Positions 24,348 to 35,769 of a stretch of DNA of 64,000 bases are shown piece after piece. Position 1 is the first letter of the stretch, and the number at the start of each line of letters is the position of its first letter. The notes under the pieces were generated by a model. That model searched no databases. It saw only the letters and a list, made by a program, of their open reading frames with translations, and was not told the origin of the DNA. The position numbers and the translations under genes were made by a program. The DNA is from Loxodes magnus (Eukaryota > Ciliophora > Karyorelictea > Loxodida > Loxodidae), in assembly GCA_946699065.1 (NCBI GenBank), contig CAMPDV010000224.1, forward strand, positions 124,001 through 188,000. The letters run 5' to 3'.

Positions 24348-25183
24348 TCAAAATTCTTGAAATACTATTTATTTATAAAAGTCCAGTTGAGTATCAAAAT
24401 TATATTCACCTGGTAAATATTCCGAAGTTTTTGCTTTTGGAGGGAATTAGTTTTTAAGATAGATTATTCAAAATTTACCGAAGATGATGTAATAATCAAG
24501 TTTATGCATATCTGATTTAGATTTTGGGTGATTATAATAACCAAGCAATTTATAAAAAATTCTGAGCTAAATAAAATTACAAGTTCACTCAAACTTCATT
24601 TAACCATATTCCAAGCTCTTTTATAAAAACTCTTTACTCATTAGTAATTTTAGAGAACTTGCTTGCTAGTTTTTCTTTCTACTCCTCTATCTATGCACTT
24701 TTAGTACTCATATTACTCTAATATAGATCCACAATTTCTTCCAAATTTTTGCTTGGAACTAAAATTTCATAAAAAGGGTTTTCTTCAAAATTGGATTATT
24801 TCTAAAGTCTATAGACATAATCAAATGCTTACTTTTTTATTTCTAGCAAATTAATAATTTCTTATTCTCTCTTTGCTTCTATTTTACCTTCAAAGAACCC
24901 TCATAGGAATTGAGTATCTAATTGAAATACAACTGACAGATCACTAAAGAAATTTAAGGTAGTTTACTATTCATAATTTTACTGAATGAACTTATACTCT
25001 ATAAGTAATTTAACATACCTTCTAAGTATTTTTCAAGCAAATAGTGAGCTTACGATAGCACCTTTGAAAAATCAGATCCTACTTGATCTCTAGATCTATA
25101 ATTAACACTTACTTCTGCATCTATTCAAAGTCCTTTCTCAACTGAATGATTTATTCTGGAGAGTTGAAGTATTTTAAAGACAT
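24348..25183 (-). CDS. four-exon gene, coiled-coil protein of unknown family
   Basis: Starts MSLKYFNSPEQIIQLRKDF at ATG 25183-25181 and ends at TGA 24350-24348; 259 residues after removal of three introns: 25096-25112 (17 bases), 24999-25018 (20 bases) and 24562-24580 (19 bases, or an overlapping 22-base choice). Each is needed to stay in a coherent frame, and total exon length is a multiple of three. The protein is helical and charged (KIEAKREQEIINLLEIKKQ, then AQIEEQKEKLASKFSK), possibly a membrane-binding or adaptor coiled coil. Family not recognised. Confidence 0.65.
24999..25018 (-). other. 20-base spliceosomal intron
   Basis: On the minus strand it begins GTATGT and ends TATAG. Splicing joins LLEKYLE to EYKFIQQNYEQQ and restores frame. 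Confidence 0.65.
25096..25112 (-). other. 17-base spliceosomal intron
   Basis: Read on the minus strand it is GTAAGTGTTAATTATAG. It joins ...FEQMQK to SRDQVGSDFSK and restores frame. Confidence 0.7.
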
Positions 25184-25777
25184 CTAAATACAATTTATAT
25201 TAGATAGCTCAGATATTTAATAATTAAGCTTATATTAGAGCTTTATATAAGACAGCTATTAATACTACACTCTAACTACTAGGAAAACTGACCCAGTTAC
25301 TAAAATAATATTAGGTCTGATTTATGAATTTACAGTATATGGGTATTAATATACCTATAGAGTATTAAAGCTATAGATAATTAAAAAAAACATATAGTAG
25401 TATTATACAGAGTTATTAGGTTCCAAAGTAATGGTATTTGAATTAAAGGGGACAAATATAATTATAATAGGTGATATAATTAAGTTGGCTATATAGCTAG
25501 AGAGCTTTGAAAAGAATAAGTTAATCTAGTTATACTGTATTGATTAAAGTAAAGTTGTCTCTACATTTTAAATATTAGTATAGATTAATAGGCTTTTAAT
25601 GCTAGATGAATGAAATCGCATTTTTATAATTTAAAGAGTTCAAAGTGTGTTTATATCAGTTAGATATATGATTTGTTTATATATCTTATAGCATCTTAGT
25701 TCTTTAATAATCTTCACTTTCCTAATAATATAAACATAACAATAAATGTAGAGTAGGATACTAAAAGCTAGAAGAAA
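25184..25777. other. AT-rich stretch between divergent genes
   Basis: Contains no supported gene. An upstream ATG frame from about 25604 gives a short hydrophobic peptide out of frame with the next gene. Confidence 0.4.
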
Positions 25778-26891
25778 ATGAGTATGGATTAGTTTTAAGA
25801 TTATACTGATTGGATTATTTTAGAGATCATCACATAGAACATTATATGTCTTTAATGAGTGGAAATGATCTATTTATATGATATATATCCTAACCATTCT
25901 TTTAACAGGAATTCTAAAGATTCTTGTATGAGAATTTAAATTAATAGCAACTCATTACCAATTTTTGTAAGAGATAGCAGATTTTGAGATATTTGCAAAG
26001 TTGGAATATGAACTACCTGTGATTTTTAAGATAAGCAATATTAACTGTGGTAGCTGATTACCACAACAATTATTATTTATATAAGTCTAGAAAGGCTATG
26101 AGCTGCTATTTCCAGACTAATCAAAATATAACTTATTAAAATACCCTTCCTAGATCTCTTTGCTTAAATATTAGGATTATTTATCTTTCTAATAAGAACA
26201 GATTCATATTAGAATAAAATATATACGAAGAAATATCCTTTCTGTTAATATGAAAGGCATTAAGCTAGTGAGAAAAAACTTTACAAAGGTTTAAAAGTTA
26301 GTTCAAGAGGCTTTTTAATTAAGATAAAGGAATTTTTTTATTTGTATCTATATGAGTTAAAGATGTAATTTCCTTAATTAATAGAAGTTACTTTACTAAA
26401 TTAAATTTTAAGCAGTAAATATTTAGACTTTACACAATTTGGCTTTAATGACTAAGTAATTCTGTTACTGGAACTATTCAATTTGATCAACTATGCTTGT
26501 ATAGCTTCGGTGTATTAAATTAGAATTTTTCTTTTAATCCTTTTTAGTTCCGAAATCTATTTTTTAAGTTAGATGTTTAATTTTAGTATTAAGACAGTAT
26601 AAAAATACCCTGTTTTTTCAAGCAACATGCAAAAAATGTAGCGATATTGTCTCTATCTTTTCTGATAATCACATCTATTTTCATTATTTATATAAGTATC
26701 ATTACTAGAATATGCATTTAATAATACTAGCTAAGTTATGGCCATTAGAAAATGGAGGTAACTAGAGCTGATATAACTGCAAATATAATTTGATTAATAT
26801 GATAACTAAGGTTAGTTTGGTTATCAAGATTTGATTGGAACCAATAATGTTGATTCATGTTTGAATTAACTATTATAGTAGAGAATAGACT

Positions 26892-26928
<37 letters not shown>

Positions 26929-29196
26929 TAATATGGAAATTGTGGAATAACTTATAATATATTAGACCGTAACTTAGTTAGATTGGGATAGTTCAAGTAA
27001 ATTATCATAAATTGTGATTGAACTAAAATGAAGACTGAGTTATGTATGAACTGAATAGTTTAAGATGCTTATGTAATAATAATTTACGATACTTTTGAGT
27101 TTTGACAGTTTATTAGAAGACTAAAAGTATTAGATGCTTGTGGTATTTTAAATATATTATGATATAAGCAAATGATATATCAACTTAGCTATTTGCTAAT
27201 CAAAATTAGATGAATATTTGCTACATATAAAATAAAGAAAAAATACAGTAGTTGTTATAAAGAATGAGAGGATTGATAATTCAAATTCAAAAAAACGGAA
27301 AACGAAAAACTTTGAGTTAGTGATTATGAAGAGTTTGAATATTAAGGAAAGTAGCTCAGAAATTAAAGACTGAGATTAAATTAAAGAAATTCACAATATC
27401 GATGGTAGGAAAATAAGGATGTTTTGGAATTTGAAAAATAAGATTAAATCTTATAATAGAACTGGTGCTTTTTAAACACAATTGAATCTTGTTATTGAAG
27501 TGAAGATTAAAAAAAGCAAGTTGAAATTTTCAAAAAAATTGCTGTAAAAAGAAATTTGCTAAGGTAGTAGTGGTTTTGAATAAAACTTAAAAATTATTAC
27601 AAATACTCAGGATAAAAGTGCTCGTAAATTATCCCAAACAAGTAATTAGGTGATGCTATTAATGAAAAAACTTGTTAGAAGAAAATTGTAATTTCCATAT
27701 CTTATTACGGATGTTCAGCTTAAGAAATTTACTATATTAACATACAGTTATCTGATGAATGTAAAAATAAACTATGTTAAGATAAAGAATCGCAGTCAAA
27801 TTTGATATAATTACCAAGCAACACAAAATATTATAGAGATTATAATAACTATAAGTATGAGGCATATTATAAAGTCACTAATACCTTTTCATAGTAACTA
27901 AAGATTCCCTCGAAATTAGATTAAGGAAAAATTAATGCATTTCAAGTATATTCTACCACCCTTAGTGCTACTACTTTTTCGTTAATAATAATTAAAGGAA
28001 TATAAGCTCATCAAATGATATTTTAGATTGGCTTCAGATAAAACTAAAGTAAATATTGCTTCTTTGTATTCTAAATCAAGTGTAAATAGGTTTTTAGCTT
28101 CGTTTACAACCTTAAGAAAAATTGAAAAAAAGTCTCAATCAAATTAAATGCTAATTGCTTTCTTCAATCTTATTATCTGAAGATGATTTTTATAGATAAA
28201 GCAAACTAGTAAAGTCTTATCTTTATCTAAGAAGTTTAGTTTTATAAGAAACAAGAAAGCAAACGATAGAAAATTCTAATTTGCTTCTAAATAAATAAAA
28301 CTTCAATTTCGTTAATGAAAAGAGATAACCCTAAATATCAATCAGATAATGATGAATCTTTCATTTGAACAACCAACTTGAAAGAAAATCCATAATTTTC
28401 CTCTCTTTTACATAATTTAAAATTAATAAGTCTTAACTTATAATCTAGAACTATCTGTCTTAAAATAACAAATCAATTAGTGACATAAATTTATCTTGAA
28501 TCAGAATAAATAACTAACTTTCAAAGCAATATTCAAATACTTAAAGTAATCTATATATACAATCTAGCAACACAATTCTTATTTTCTCAGAACAAAAAAT
28601 TAAGTAAAAATACGATGCCAATTTACTGAAAGACTTTAATCACATCCATATTTAATCTTTAAGTAACTCAACATTATTAGTGTTTAATATCTCCTAATTT
28701 AATTTATATCTTATAGTTGCTACATAGCAGTGAAGAGTATTTAATACTTAAGATTAAAGAATTTCATTTGAATAACTTAAAGATTTTAGTCCCTTGTTGA
28801 TTCTATTTAATTCTATGGTTTGGCTAATCGTTCATTATTATCTTTACAAGGTAATATCTTAGATCTTAAAAATGCCAAATCTAGATACTCTTTATAATAG
28901 TTTTATCTTTTTAAGGAATTAAGAGCAGATAAATAGCTTACTGTAAATGCTACCAAAATGAAATAGATTAATAATAGATTTGTACTTCTTGCTTTTTAAA
29001 GAATAGAATAAGGAAAATGCCATTGAAAGTATTTGAGAGATTAGAATAGTATCATTTATTAATTTATAGCATTGAGACTATAAAAGTCTAAAAATAAGCA
29101 TTATGTATGGAGGGTTTTAAAGGATATTAAGCTAAAATAGTAATAGATATATATTAAAGGTTGTAAACATCATCAGATTAATAGTAAAATGAATGA
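25778..29196 (+). CDS. very large membrane protein, unknown family
   Basis: About 1,132 residues if one 20-base intron (26859-26878) is removed. The N-terminal third has several hydrophobic segments (LFAQILGLFIFLIR; IRIFLLILFSSEIYFL). The middle is a Cys/Tyr/Gln-rich region that looks extracellular (YYGCSAQEIYYINIQLSDEC). A membrane segment near residue 1000 (CWFYLILWFGQSFIIIF) is followed by a charged cytoplasmic tail. Trp content is high and many Trp are TGA, so part of it may be noncoding or contain further introns; the region 27,300-29,190 is the most convincing. The end overlaps the 3' end of the opposite gene. Confidence 0.45.
26894..26924. repeat. AT dinucleotide microsatellite
   Basis: An uninterrupted (AT)15 run. 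If the surrounding gene model is right, it encodes alternating Ile and Tyr, which is unusual in a folded protein. It lies just after the proposed intron and may instead belong to a noncoding segment. Confidence 0.9.
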
Positions 29197-30480
29197 GAAT
29201 GCTAGAACAAGTAGATTACTGTAATTTTGTAATTCTTCCTCTGCCTTTATGATATAGTTATTTGTTAGATCGAAGTTTAAATTAGCTTCTATAAACTAAA
29301 GATCCGCGTAATCATAATCTGAAAGGCAAGAGACGTCTTATTATAGAATCGAAGTTCAATAAGGTCCTTTTAATAAAAGTTGAGACTAAATATGTAATTT
29401 AGAGTCGTAAAGCTCGTTTAAGGCACAGTATGTAATTTAATCGCTGTCACAAGCTGCAAGATAAGTTGCCATTTAAACTAGAGCTTAATCGATTTCAGAA
29501 GAGCCACATCTTCCCTACCCAGTTTATGATGGAACACAAACACATTCAAGACTAGAGCATTGATCACTTGAATTGCAAAGACCCCAATTATAAATTAGAT
29601 CTTCTGGTTCAATATCATAGTTTCCTGTTTCTTCTTCCCATTCTTCTCATTATTCTTCAAACCATTCATTTTATGATTCCTCATTTTCATAATCATAGAA
29701 TTATTCAGATAACCCATAAAGATCTTCATTCATCTCCTCAAAATCTTCATAGATGTATACAATTTCATCAAAAAGAATATCGTAAATATCTTCAATTTCT
29801 TCTTCATTATCAGATATATACTCCCAGTTTCTGCCGATATCTTCAATCTATCCTTCTACATCTTCTCACTTATTTCCAATATCTTCAAAAGCATTTTCCA
29901 TATCTTCTGCTGACATATCTGCTATATCATCTTGTAAGTCATCCCATGTATCTTATATTTCATTCCAGTCTTACAGAATCTAATCCCAATACTCAACATA
30001 GTTTTCATTTCAAATTTCCTATTCCTTCTAGTCAACTTAATCGATTAAGTCTTTTCAGTCATCTTTATCTTTATCTTCATCATCTTCATCTTTCATATTA
30101 TTGCATTCATGCATCTCTCTCAAAAATTAGCTTTCATAGCAATCAGCAGTTATGTAATAGTTATATCCTATTAATTGATACTTTCCATGAGAATATGATG
30201 CTTCTTAGTATTAATTAGAGCAGTGACTTAAAATAAGGCCCGATTAAGCTTGCTAGTAATAGTAGAGTTATTCCACTGCATCGTAAAGAGTACAGTATGG
30301 TAATGAGCTTGAGCAACTATCTGCTTACTTGGCCATTAAAATATCTCCATTAGAGTTAGTTTCAATACAATGCTCGCCATAATCATAGATTTACATTTTA
30401 TCAGTGCATTTCCAAATAGGGCAATACATCGAATAAGCAAGAGGTAAGCAAACTATAATTACTAAAGCTAGACTTTTCAT
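29173..30480 (-). CDS. acidic secreted protein, probably GPI-anchored
   Basis: 435 residues. It starts with a signal peptide (MKSLALVIIVCLPLAYS) and ends with a hydrophobic C-terminal tail (NLLVLAFSFILLLI) right at the stop, the usual arrangement for GPI anchoring at the cell surface. Cys-rich flanks (YCPIWKC, then CSSLECVCVPS, then GRCGSS) enclose a central, extremely acidic region of Asp/Glu/Trp/Ile repeats (EDIGNKWEDVEGQIEDIG). The tail is followed by two TGA codons in a row (29175-29170). ATG 30480-30478. The long plus-strand ORF at 29568-30218 is its shadow. The function could be surface coat or calcium binding, but this is inference. Confidence 0.8.
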
Positions 30481-31554
30481 ATTATAATTAAATACCAAAA
30501 TTGATTAAATTCTCAAATCGTTCGTTTGATAAAGCTAGCAGTTTAATAAAAAGTAAGAACGTAAAGCAAATATAAGCATTTAAAGTATGCTAGAAATAAC
30601 TTAAAATATAACTAAAATTTAAATGAAATACCAATATTTAATCCTCAATATTGCTTTATATAAAAGCAATTAAAAGCAATCTAGTTCAGAATGCTTATTT
30701 ATATGATTAATTGAATTGAGCAGGATTATATAATACTAGAGAGTATATCTCAGCTATAATTACTAAATGTCTGTTAAATTGAAGGTGATATGGTATAAAA
30801 TAGATAGGATATTTACAATCTAACTATCATTTTTAATACACTAGGATTTAGATATATTTAACTAGTTAAAGTTATATTCATAAGGTACTTTATTTATAAA
30901 TAACAAGATGATAGCAAATAGATAAATGAGAGGCTTAATTTAGTCTAAGCTAAATAACTATTAAAACTAAAACTGTATCATACTGGTATTTTAAACAGCA
31001 GATGTATATGTTAATAGGTATTTGCTTAAGTATTCTCTGATTATAATTTTTGAATCAAATGCTTAAGCAAGTGGTATTTTTCACTATATTAACAAACCTC
31101 TAGATATATTCAAAATCTATCTTTCAGAAAAAACTTTCTTTATCAAGAAAAATGTAGCGTTAACTAACAACTTTTCAGATATAAAGGAGAAAGAAAAATT
31201 TCGCTTTAAAGCAACTAATCAAGCATGTTTGGTTGCATAGTAATAAAATATGTTATCTTATCATTTAAATTAATTGAATCCTTGATCAACTTCAAATAAT
31301 AACATTTTCAAGCTTCAAAGTAAGAAAAATAGCATGGGGATACTCTCGAATGAACGAAGCATTGATAATAAATTACCTTCTAACTGATTTAAATAGTCGA
31401 CTATAACTTTTGCTTATCTCTATAATTAACTAGTAAAGCATTATTCTAGACTTATTTAAAGCAAGTTGAATTTTCAAAGGTTATATCTTAGGATCTATTG
31501 AAAAATTTAAATAAAGAATTAGTTAAAATTTTCGTAGCTTGAAGGAATTTAAAA
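30481..31554. other. AT-rich stretch, possible short exons
   Basis: Mostly noncoding in appearance. A frame from about 31250 to 31505 (containing KKNSMGILSNERSIDNKLPS) looks slightly coding and could be an upstream exon of the C2 gene, but I cannot connect it. Confidence 0.35.
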
Positions 31555-33016
31555 ATGTAAAGCTCCTAGATGACTAAGGTAAATGATTTTAACCATAATC
31601 AGAAATAGCTTAGCGTTAGACTTGTAGAAGCAGTTTTGAATATTAATGTTGCTACCTTTGGGAGTATGAATGTATTTGGTGTGATAGTGTATGGTAAATA
31701 AGTATGGAAATCATAGATTAGCTAGAAAGAAGGATAGAAACCTAAATGAAATGTGGTTGCTTTATTTGAATTAACCCAAGAAGAAGTTGTATTCGTGTAG
31801 CTTTTCCATAAGGCAATGGTTATTGGAAATGTTCTTATTGGTAAATGTGAATTGAAGCTTTCAGAAGTTTTAGAAGGGCATTCAACAGAGTGATGAACTC
31901 TTCTAGCTGAAGATTCAGAAGTAGCAGGATAAGTTCTTATGACTTTTGAAGCATTAGATTCTTAATTCTCTTCACCATAGTAAATGAAGGAATTTGATAC
32001 AAGACTAACAGCTTATTCCAATGGAAATATCGACTTACTAAGAGAGGATTATAATAAGCAATTATTTGGTTTAGAGCAGGAAAAAGAAGCTATTGATAAA
32101 GAAAAGCAAAAATATAAGATAAAGAGAGAAAAACTCAAACAAGACAAAAAGAATTTCAGATCTACAAGCGAGAAAAACATGGACTAAAACTGTATGGCTG
32201 ATTTAGAACAAATAAAGTCTGAAATTGAAGTTGAAAGTCTACGACTTTAGAAATAAGAGATGAAAATTAAGAAAATACTTGACAAACTTCAGTCTGAAAA
32301 ATAAAAATTAAAGCAGGATAAGTAAAAACTTTAAAAACGTAAAGAATCAATGAAAAGAAGAGAGGATAGCATTCAGCTTGAGTAGAAGAAAGTCGAGTAG
32401 GAAAAATAATGCTTGTAGCAAGAGCAAGATGAACTTTAATTACTAAAGGATTAGATTAATAATGAAAAGATTAGACTAAACTAAGAATAAAGTAAAGTGA
32501 ATGCAGCAAGAAATATATTGGTAGTTCAATAAAGAAAAGTCAGTAAGTTACTTTATATACTTAGATAGTTCAAGGTTTTATCAAAGATAAAACTCGGTTA
32601 CGGATATTTAAAGCTAAACTAAATTTAACACTGTTAACGATAATGATATTTCATTATCTGAAAACACGGAATCTAAGGAACAACTAGAGTAAGAATGGAA
32701 AGAAATTGCTTAAGTAAGGTAAACTCTATAAGAAAAATAGCGGATTATAGAATAAAACGCGAGATAGCTTACATTGGAAAAGAAAAATTTTGAAAACCAA
32801 AGAGAATAGTTCATAGTAGAGTAATCAGAACAAATATAACTTAGTGAAGATTGCTAATGTGACACCTAAACTAATTCTTAATACCAAGAAATTTAAAAAA
32901 GTCTGAGTATGCAATGCAGAACAGTACAGACAAAATGTCCTAAGAGTCCTTTAACGCTGAGGAACTAATAAGAACACAACAGGTTAAACCGTAAGCTTAA
33001 TTATTCCCAAGAGTGA
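31555..33016 (+). CDS. C2-like domain plus long coiled coil
   Basis: 479 residues after removing a 22-base intron at 32543-32564. Residues about 15-140 resemble a C2 domain (LSVRLVEAVLNINVATFG, VVALFELTQEEVVF, VLIGKCELKLSEVLEGH, TLLAEDSEVAGQVLMTFEA). After that comes a Lys/Glu/Gln coiled coil of about 200 residues, then a polar tail. Splicing moves the reading to the frame containing SVTDIQSQTKFNTVNDND and the final KLNYSQE before TGA 33014-33016. C2 domains usually bind phospholipids or proteins, so a membrane-linked scaffold, for example at the basal body or cortex, is plausible. The two codons TGA TGA in TEWWTLL are read as Trp. Confidence 0.75.
32543..32564 (+). other. 22-base spliceosomal intron
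   Basis: Begins GTAAGTTAC and ends CTTAG. It joins VVQQRKV to NSSRFYQRQ and switches to the frame that continues as coiled coil. Confidence 0.7.
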
Positions 33017-33822
33017 TCTTTATAGAACTAAATGTTTAGTTATTGTTTTAGTTTTCAATCTTAGTTTCTTCGTTTTTATTATTAATCTACAAGATAATCT
33101 TTGCTCTAGTTATTTTGGACATTTACCAACCAAAAAAGATTAAAAATACTTTATAAAATTATCTTTTTCTTACTTTCAGCTTTGGATTACTTAAATCTTA
33201 ACTAAGAGTGCTATCCACTTCTTAAATTATTTCCCTAACTTATTTATTAATTCTACTTAATTTTTCAATGTGAATCTAGCAACAAATATATACTTTGAAA
33301 GTTAACTTCAACTATCAAACTACTTCGGATAGATTTTATACGTTAGCTCTTTTAAAAATTAAGCAGCCATTAACTTCTCACTCTATAAAGCTCTAAACTA
33401 TTGTATTAGCTTATAGCAATTTTTTAACTCTCTAAATCTTTCAGTTTTACCTAACTATTTAAGGGCAATAATTTAAACTAATTCCTTAGCATTTCTTTTA
33501 TGAGTACAAGTAAGTTAAAAATGCTTATTCGCTAATATATTTAGGTATTTCATTAGCTTCATTTTCAACCATCTTATGACTAAACTACTCTGCACTTTAT
33601 ATATTTTAATACTTGGTCACTATGTTACTACCATTATATATCTATATACTATAAACGATGGTGGGATATTTGAATAGAGTAGGTTTGATAATTAGCATAT
33701 TTAGGAGAAGAGGGACTGAAGAGATGATCTATACTATTAAAAAGTGTTTATCAAATAGGAAAATCATTTTTCATAGTTTTCAATCTTTAAACATTTTAAG
33801 TTGCATTTGAATTTATAAATAA
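33017..33822. other. AT-rich promoter-side stretch before Rab11
   Basis: No supported gene; pyrimidine-rich on the plus strand with no recognised motif. Confidence 0.4.
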
Positions 33823-34488
33823 ATGGCAAGGTTTAGAACCGAAGATGACTATGACTATTTATTTAAGATAGTGCTAATTGGAGATTCTGGAGTTGGCAAG
33901 TCTAATTTAATGACTCGATTTACTAGAAACATCTTTACTCTTGAATCTAAGACTACTATCGGCGTAGAATTTTCGACTAAATCTGTTATAATAGAGAATA
34001 AAGTGGTTAAAGCCTAAATTTGAGATACGGCTGGATAAGAAAGATATCGAGCTATTACCTCTGCTTACTATAGAGGTGCTGTAGGAGCGTTACTTGTTTA
34101 TGATATATCTAAGTAGACTTCATTTGAAAATATGGAGAGATGACTAAAAGAGCTCTAAGATCACTCTGATTAAAACATTACTATAATGTTGGTGGGAAAC
34201 AAGAGTGACTTAAAGCATCTTAGAGCAGTTCGAACTGAAGATGCTGTGAAATTCGTTGAAAAGAATAAAATGGCCTTCTTGGAAACATCCGCATTAGACT
34301 CTTCAAACGTTGAACTGGCTTTCACCAAGTTATTAACTGAAATTTATAGACAAGAAAGTCAAAAAAGACTTAATGGAGAAAATAGCTTACTAAAAGATCC
34401 TGCAAATCAGTAAAGATCTAAAATAAATCCTGCTTACAAAAAGGAGTAGACAGCTGAAGCTAAAAATGGTAAAGAATGCTGCAAATGA
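33823..34488 (+). CDS. RAB11: Rab11-type small GTPase
   Basis: 221 residues. All GTPase motifs are intact: P-loop [10 protein letters not shown], switch [10 protein letters not shown], switch [26 protein letters not shown], and ETSALD. The sequence around the switches is the Rab11/RabA subtype, which controls recycling-endosome and exocytic traffic, and in ciliates contractile-vacuole or food-vacuole membranes. The Trp of WDTAGQE is TGA and its Gln is TAA, a clean demonstration of the code. The C terminus ECCK carries the cysteines for prenylation. ATG 33823 is the natural family start; stop TGA 34486-34488. Confidence 0.97.
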
Positions 34489-34501
34489 ACAGATTCATTT
34501 A

Positions 34502-35769
34502 ATGTTAAGTGTTTTTTCATATTTAACTTCTTCTACTTCATTAATTTAAATACCATATAATGCATTACCCTACACTTGCTTAATATCAAATGCCACTGTT
34601 TACAATTTAATTATGCAAGCAGAAGATATAATTTTAAGGTTTACCTTTCATATAAAAATTACAGTCAAAATCTACCATATAATGTCTCCATTATAACTAC
34701 ACCAATAAATAATAGCAACTATCATATAGGAGCCTAAATAGTGACTAAGCATTATTATAGAAAGAGATTATATTTACTGAGTTTATGTTCTTAACTATTT
34801 TCTTCCTGATACTTTCTTATCTCCTTTAGCTCTTTTTTCTTATTTTAGTTAGTTTGATTTTATCAAATTAAATTAGATTATACAGCTGTACTAGTTAGAT
34901 ACTTGCTTATCAATGTATTCATAAGATGCTTTTTTGAGTATTTAAGAATTTTTAGGTATGCTTAATTTCAAAGCTATGAACTGGTACTTTATTCTCACAA
35001 AAGAGGAGAGATTATTAAGAAAATTTTATTAACTAAGTAATCGAAAAATTGATAGGATAAAGGTATAATTTTCCTATATTAACTTACAATTGAAAAGGAA
35101 GTGAGAACAATAATTTAGTTTTAAGTTGAAAACTTAAACTTAAAGAATATTGCTACCAACAAGTCCTTTTCAAGTTATTATATCAGTACTAGAGTTAAGA
35201 TTATCTAAGGAGGTTAAAGAAATTAAATGTCCTTATTCACACTATCTAAGCTAAAGAAACTGAGATTATAAACATTAGATAAGCTAAAAGGATAAATAGG
35301 ATGATTGTCTACAAGTCAATTGTTCTACGAAGTATATTAAATGATAGGTATGTAATTTAAGGATTATGAAAGAAGGGAAATCAAGGAAAATTGTAATTCC
35401 AAACTGTCTTCAAGTAATAAAATTTGATGGGATAGTTATTTTAATTACTTAATTTGCTTCCTTTTCACTTTAGGAGATATAAAAGAAGGCCATTAATAAG
35501 TTAAAATCAGCCATATAATTAGCTAATATCTTAACATAGAATAGCCAAACTACTATTGTACATACCTCCTAAATCTCTAAGAGTTGCAACTAACTTAAAT
35601 AAACGTGACAGTATAATATAAATCTTCTACAAGCTAAAGCTACAGAAGCTTTGGCTATATCAAAGTGGTAGAAATAAATTTTAAGGATTTAAAAAATCAA
35701 TAAAAGTAAGAATATCATTATAATTTTCCAGCTCTATCATAAATTTAAAAATTTATGAGAATAAATTGA
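34502..35769 (+). CDS. hypothetical membrane protein, one intron
   Basis: 413 residues if a 26-base intron at 34639-34664 is removed. The start lies only 13 bases after the Rab11 stop, so a later ATG such as 34613 may be real. The region 34,780-34,930 is hydrophobic with two likely membrane segments. The rest is mixed (SHKRGEIIKKILLTKQSKN; KDYERREIKENCNSK). The last codons overlap the opposite PAM2-like gene by 33 bases. No family recognised. Part of the frame may be noncoding. Confidence 0.4.

Noticed and set aside
29568..30218. 216-residue plus-strand ORF under the standard code
   Set aside because: It is His/Leu/Tyr-rich with no family pattern and lies antisense to the acidic surface-protein gene, whose signal peptide, Cys pattern and C-terminal tail are coherent. 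The ORF is a shadow.
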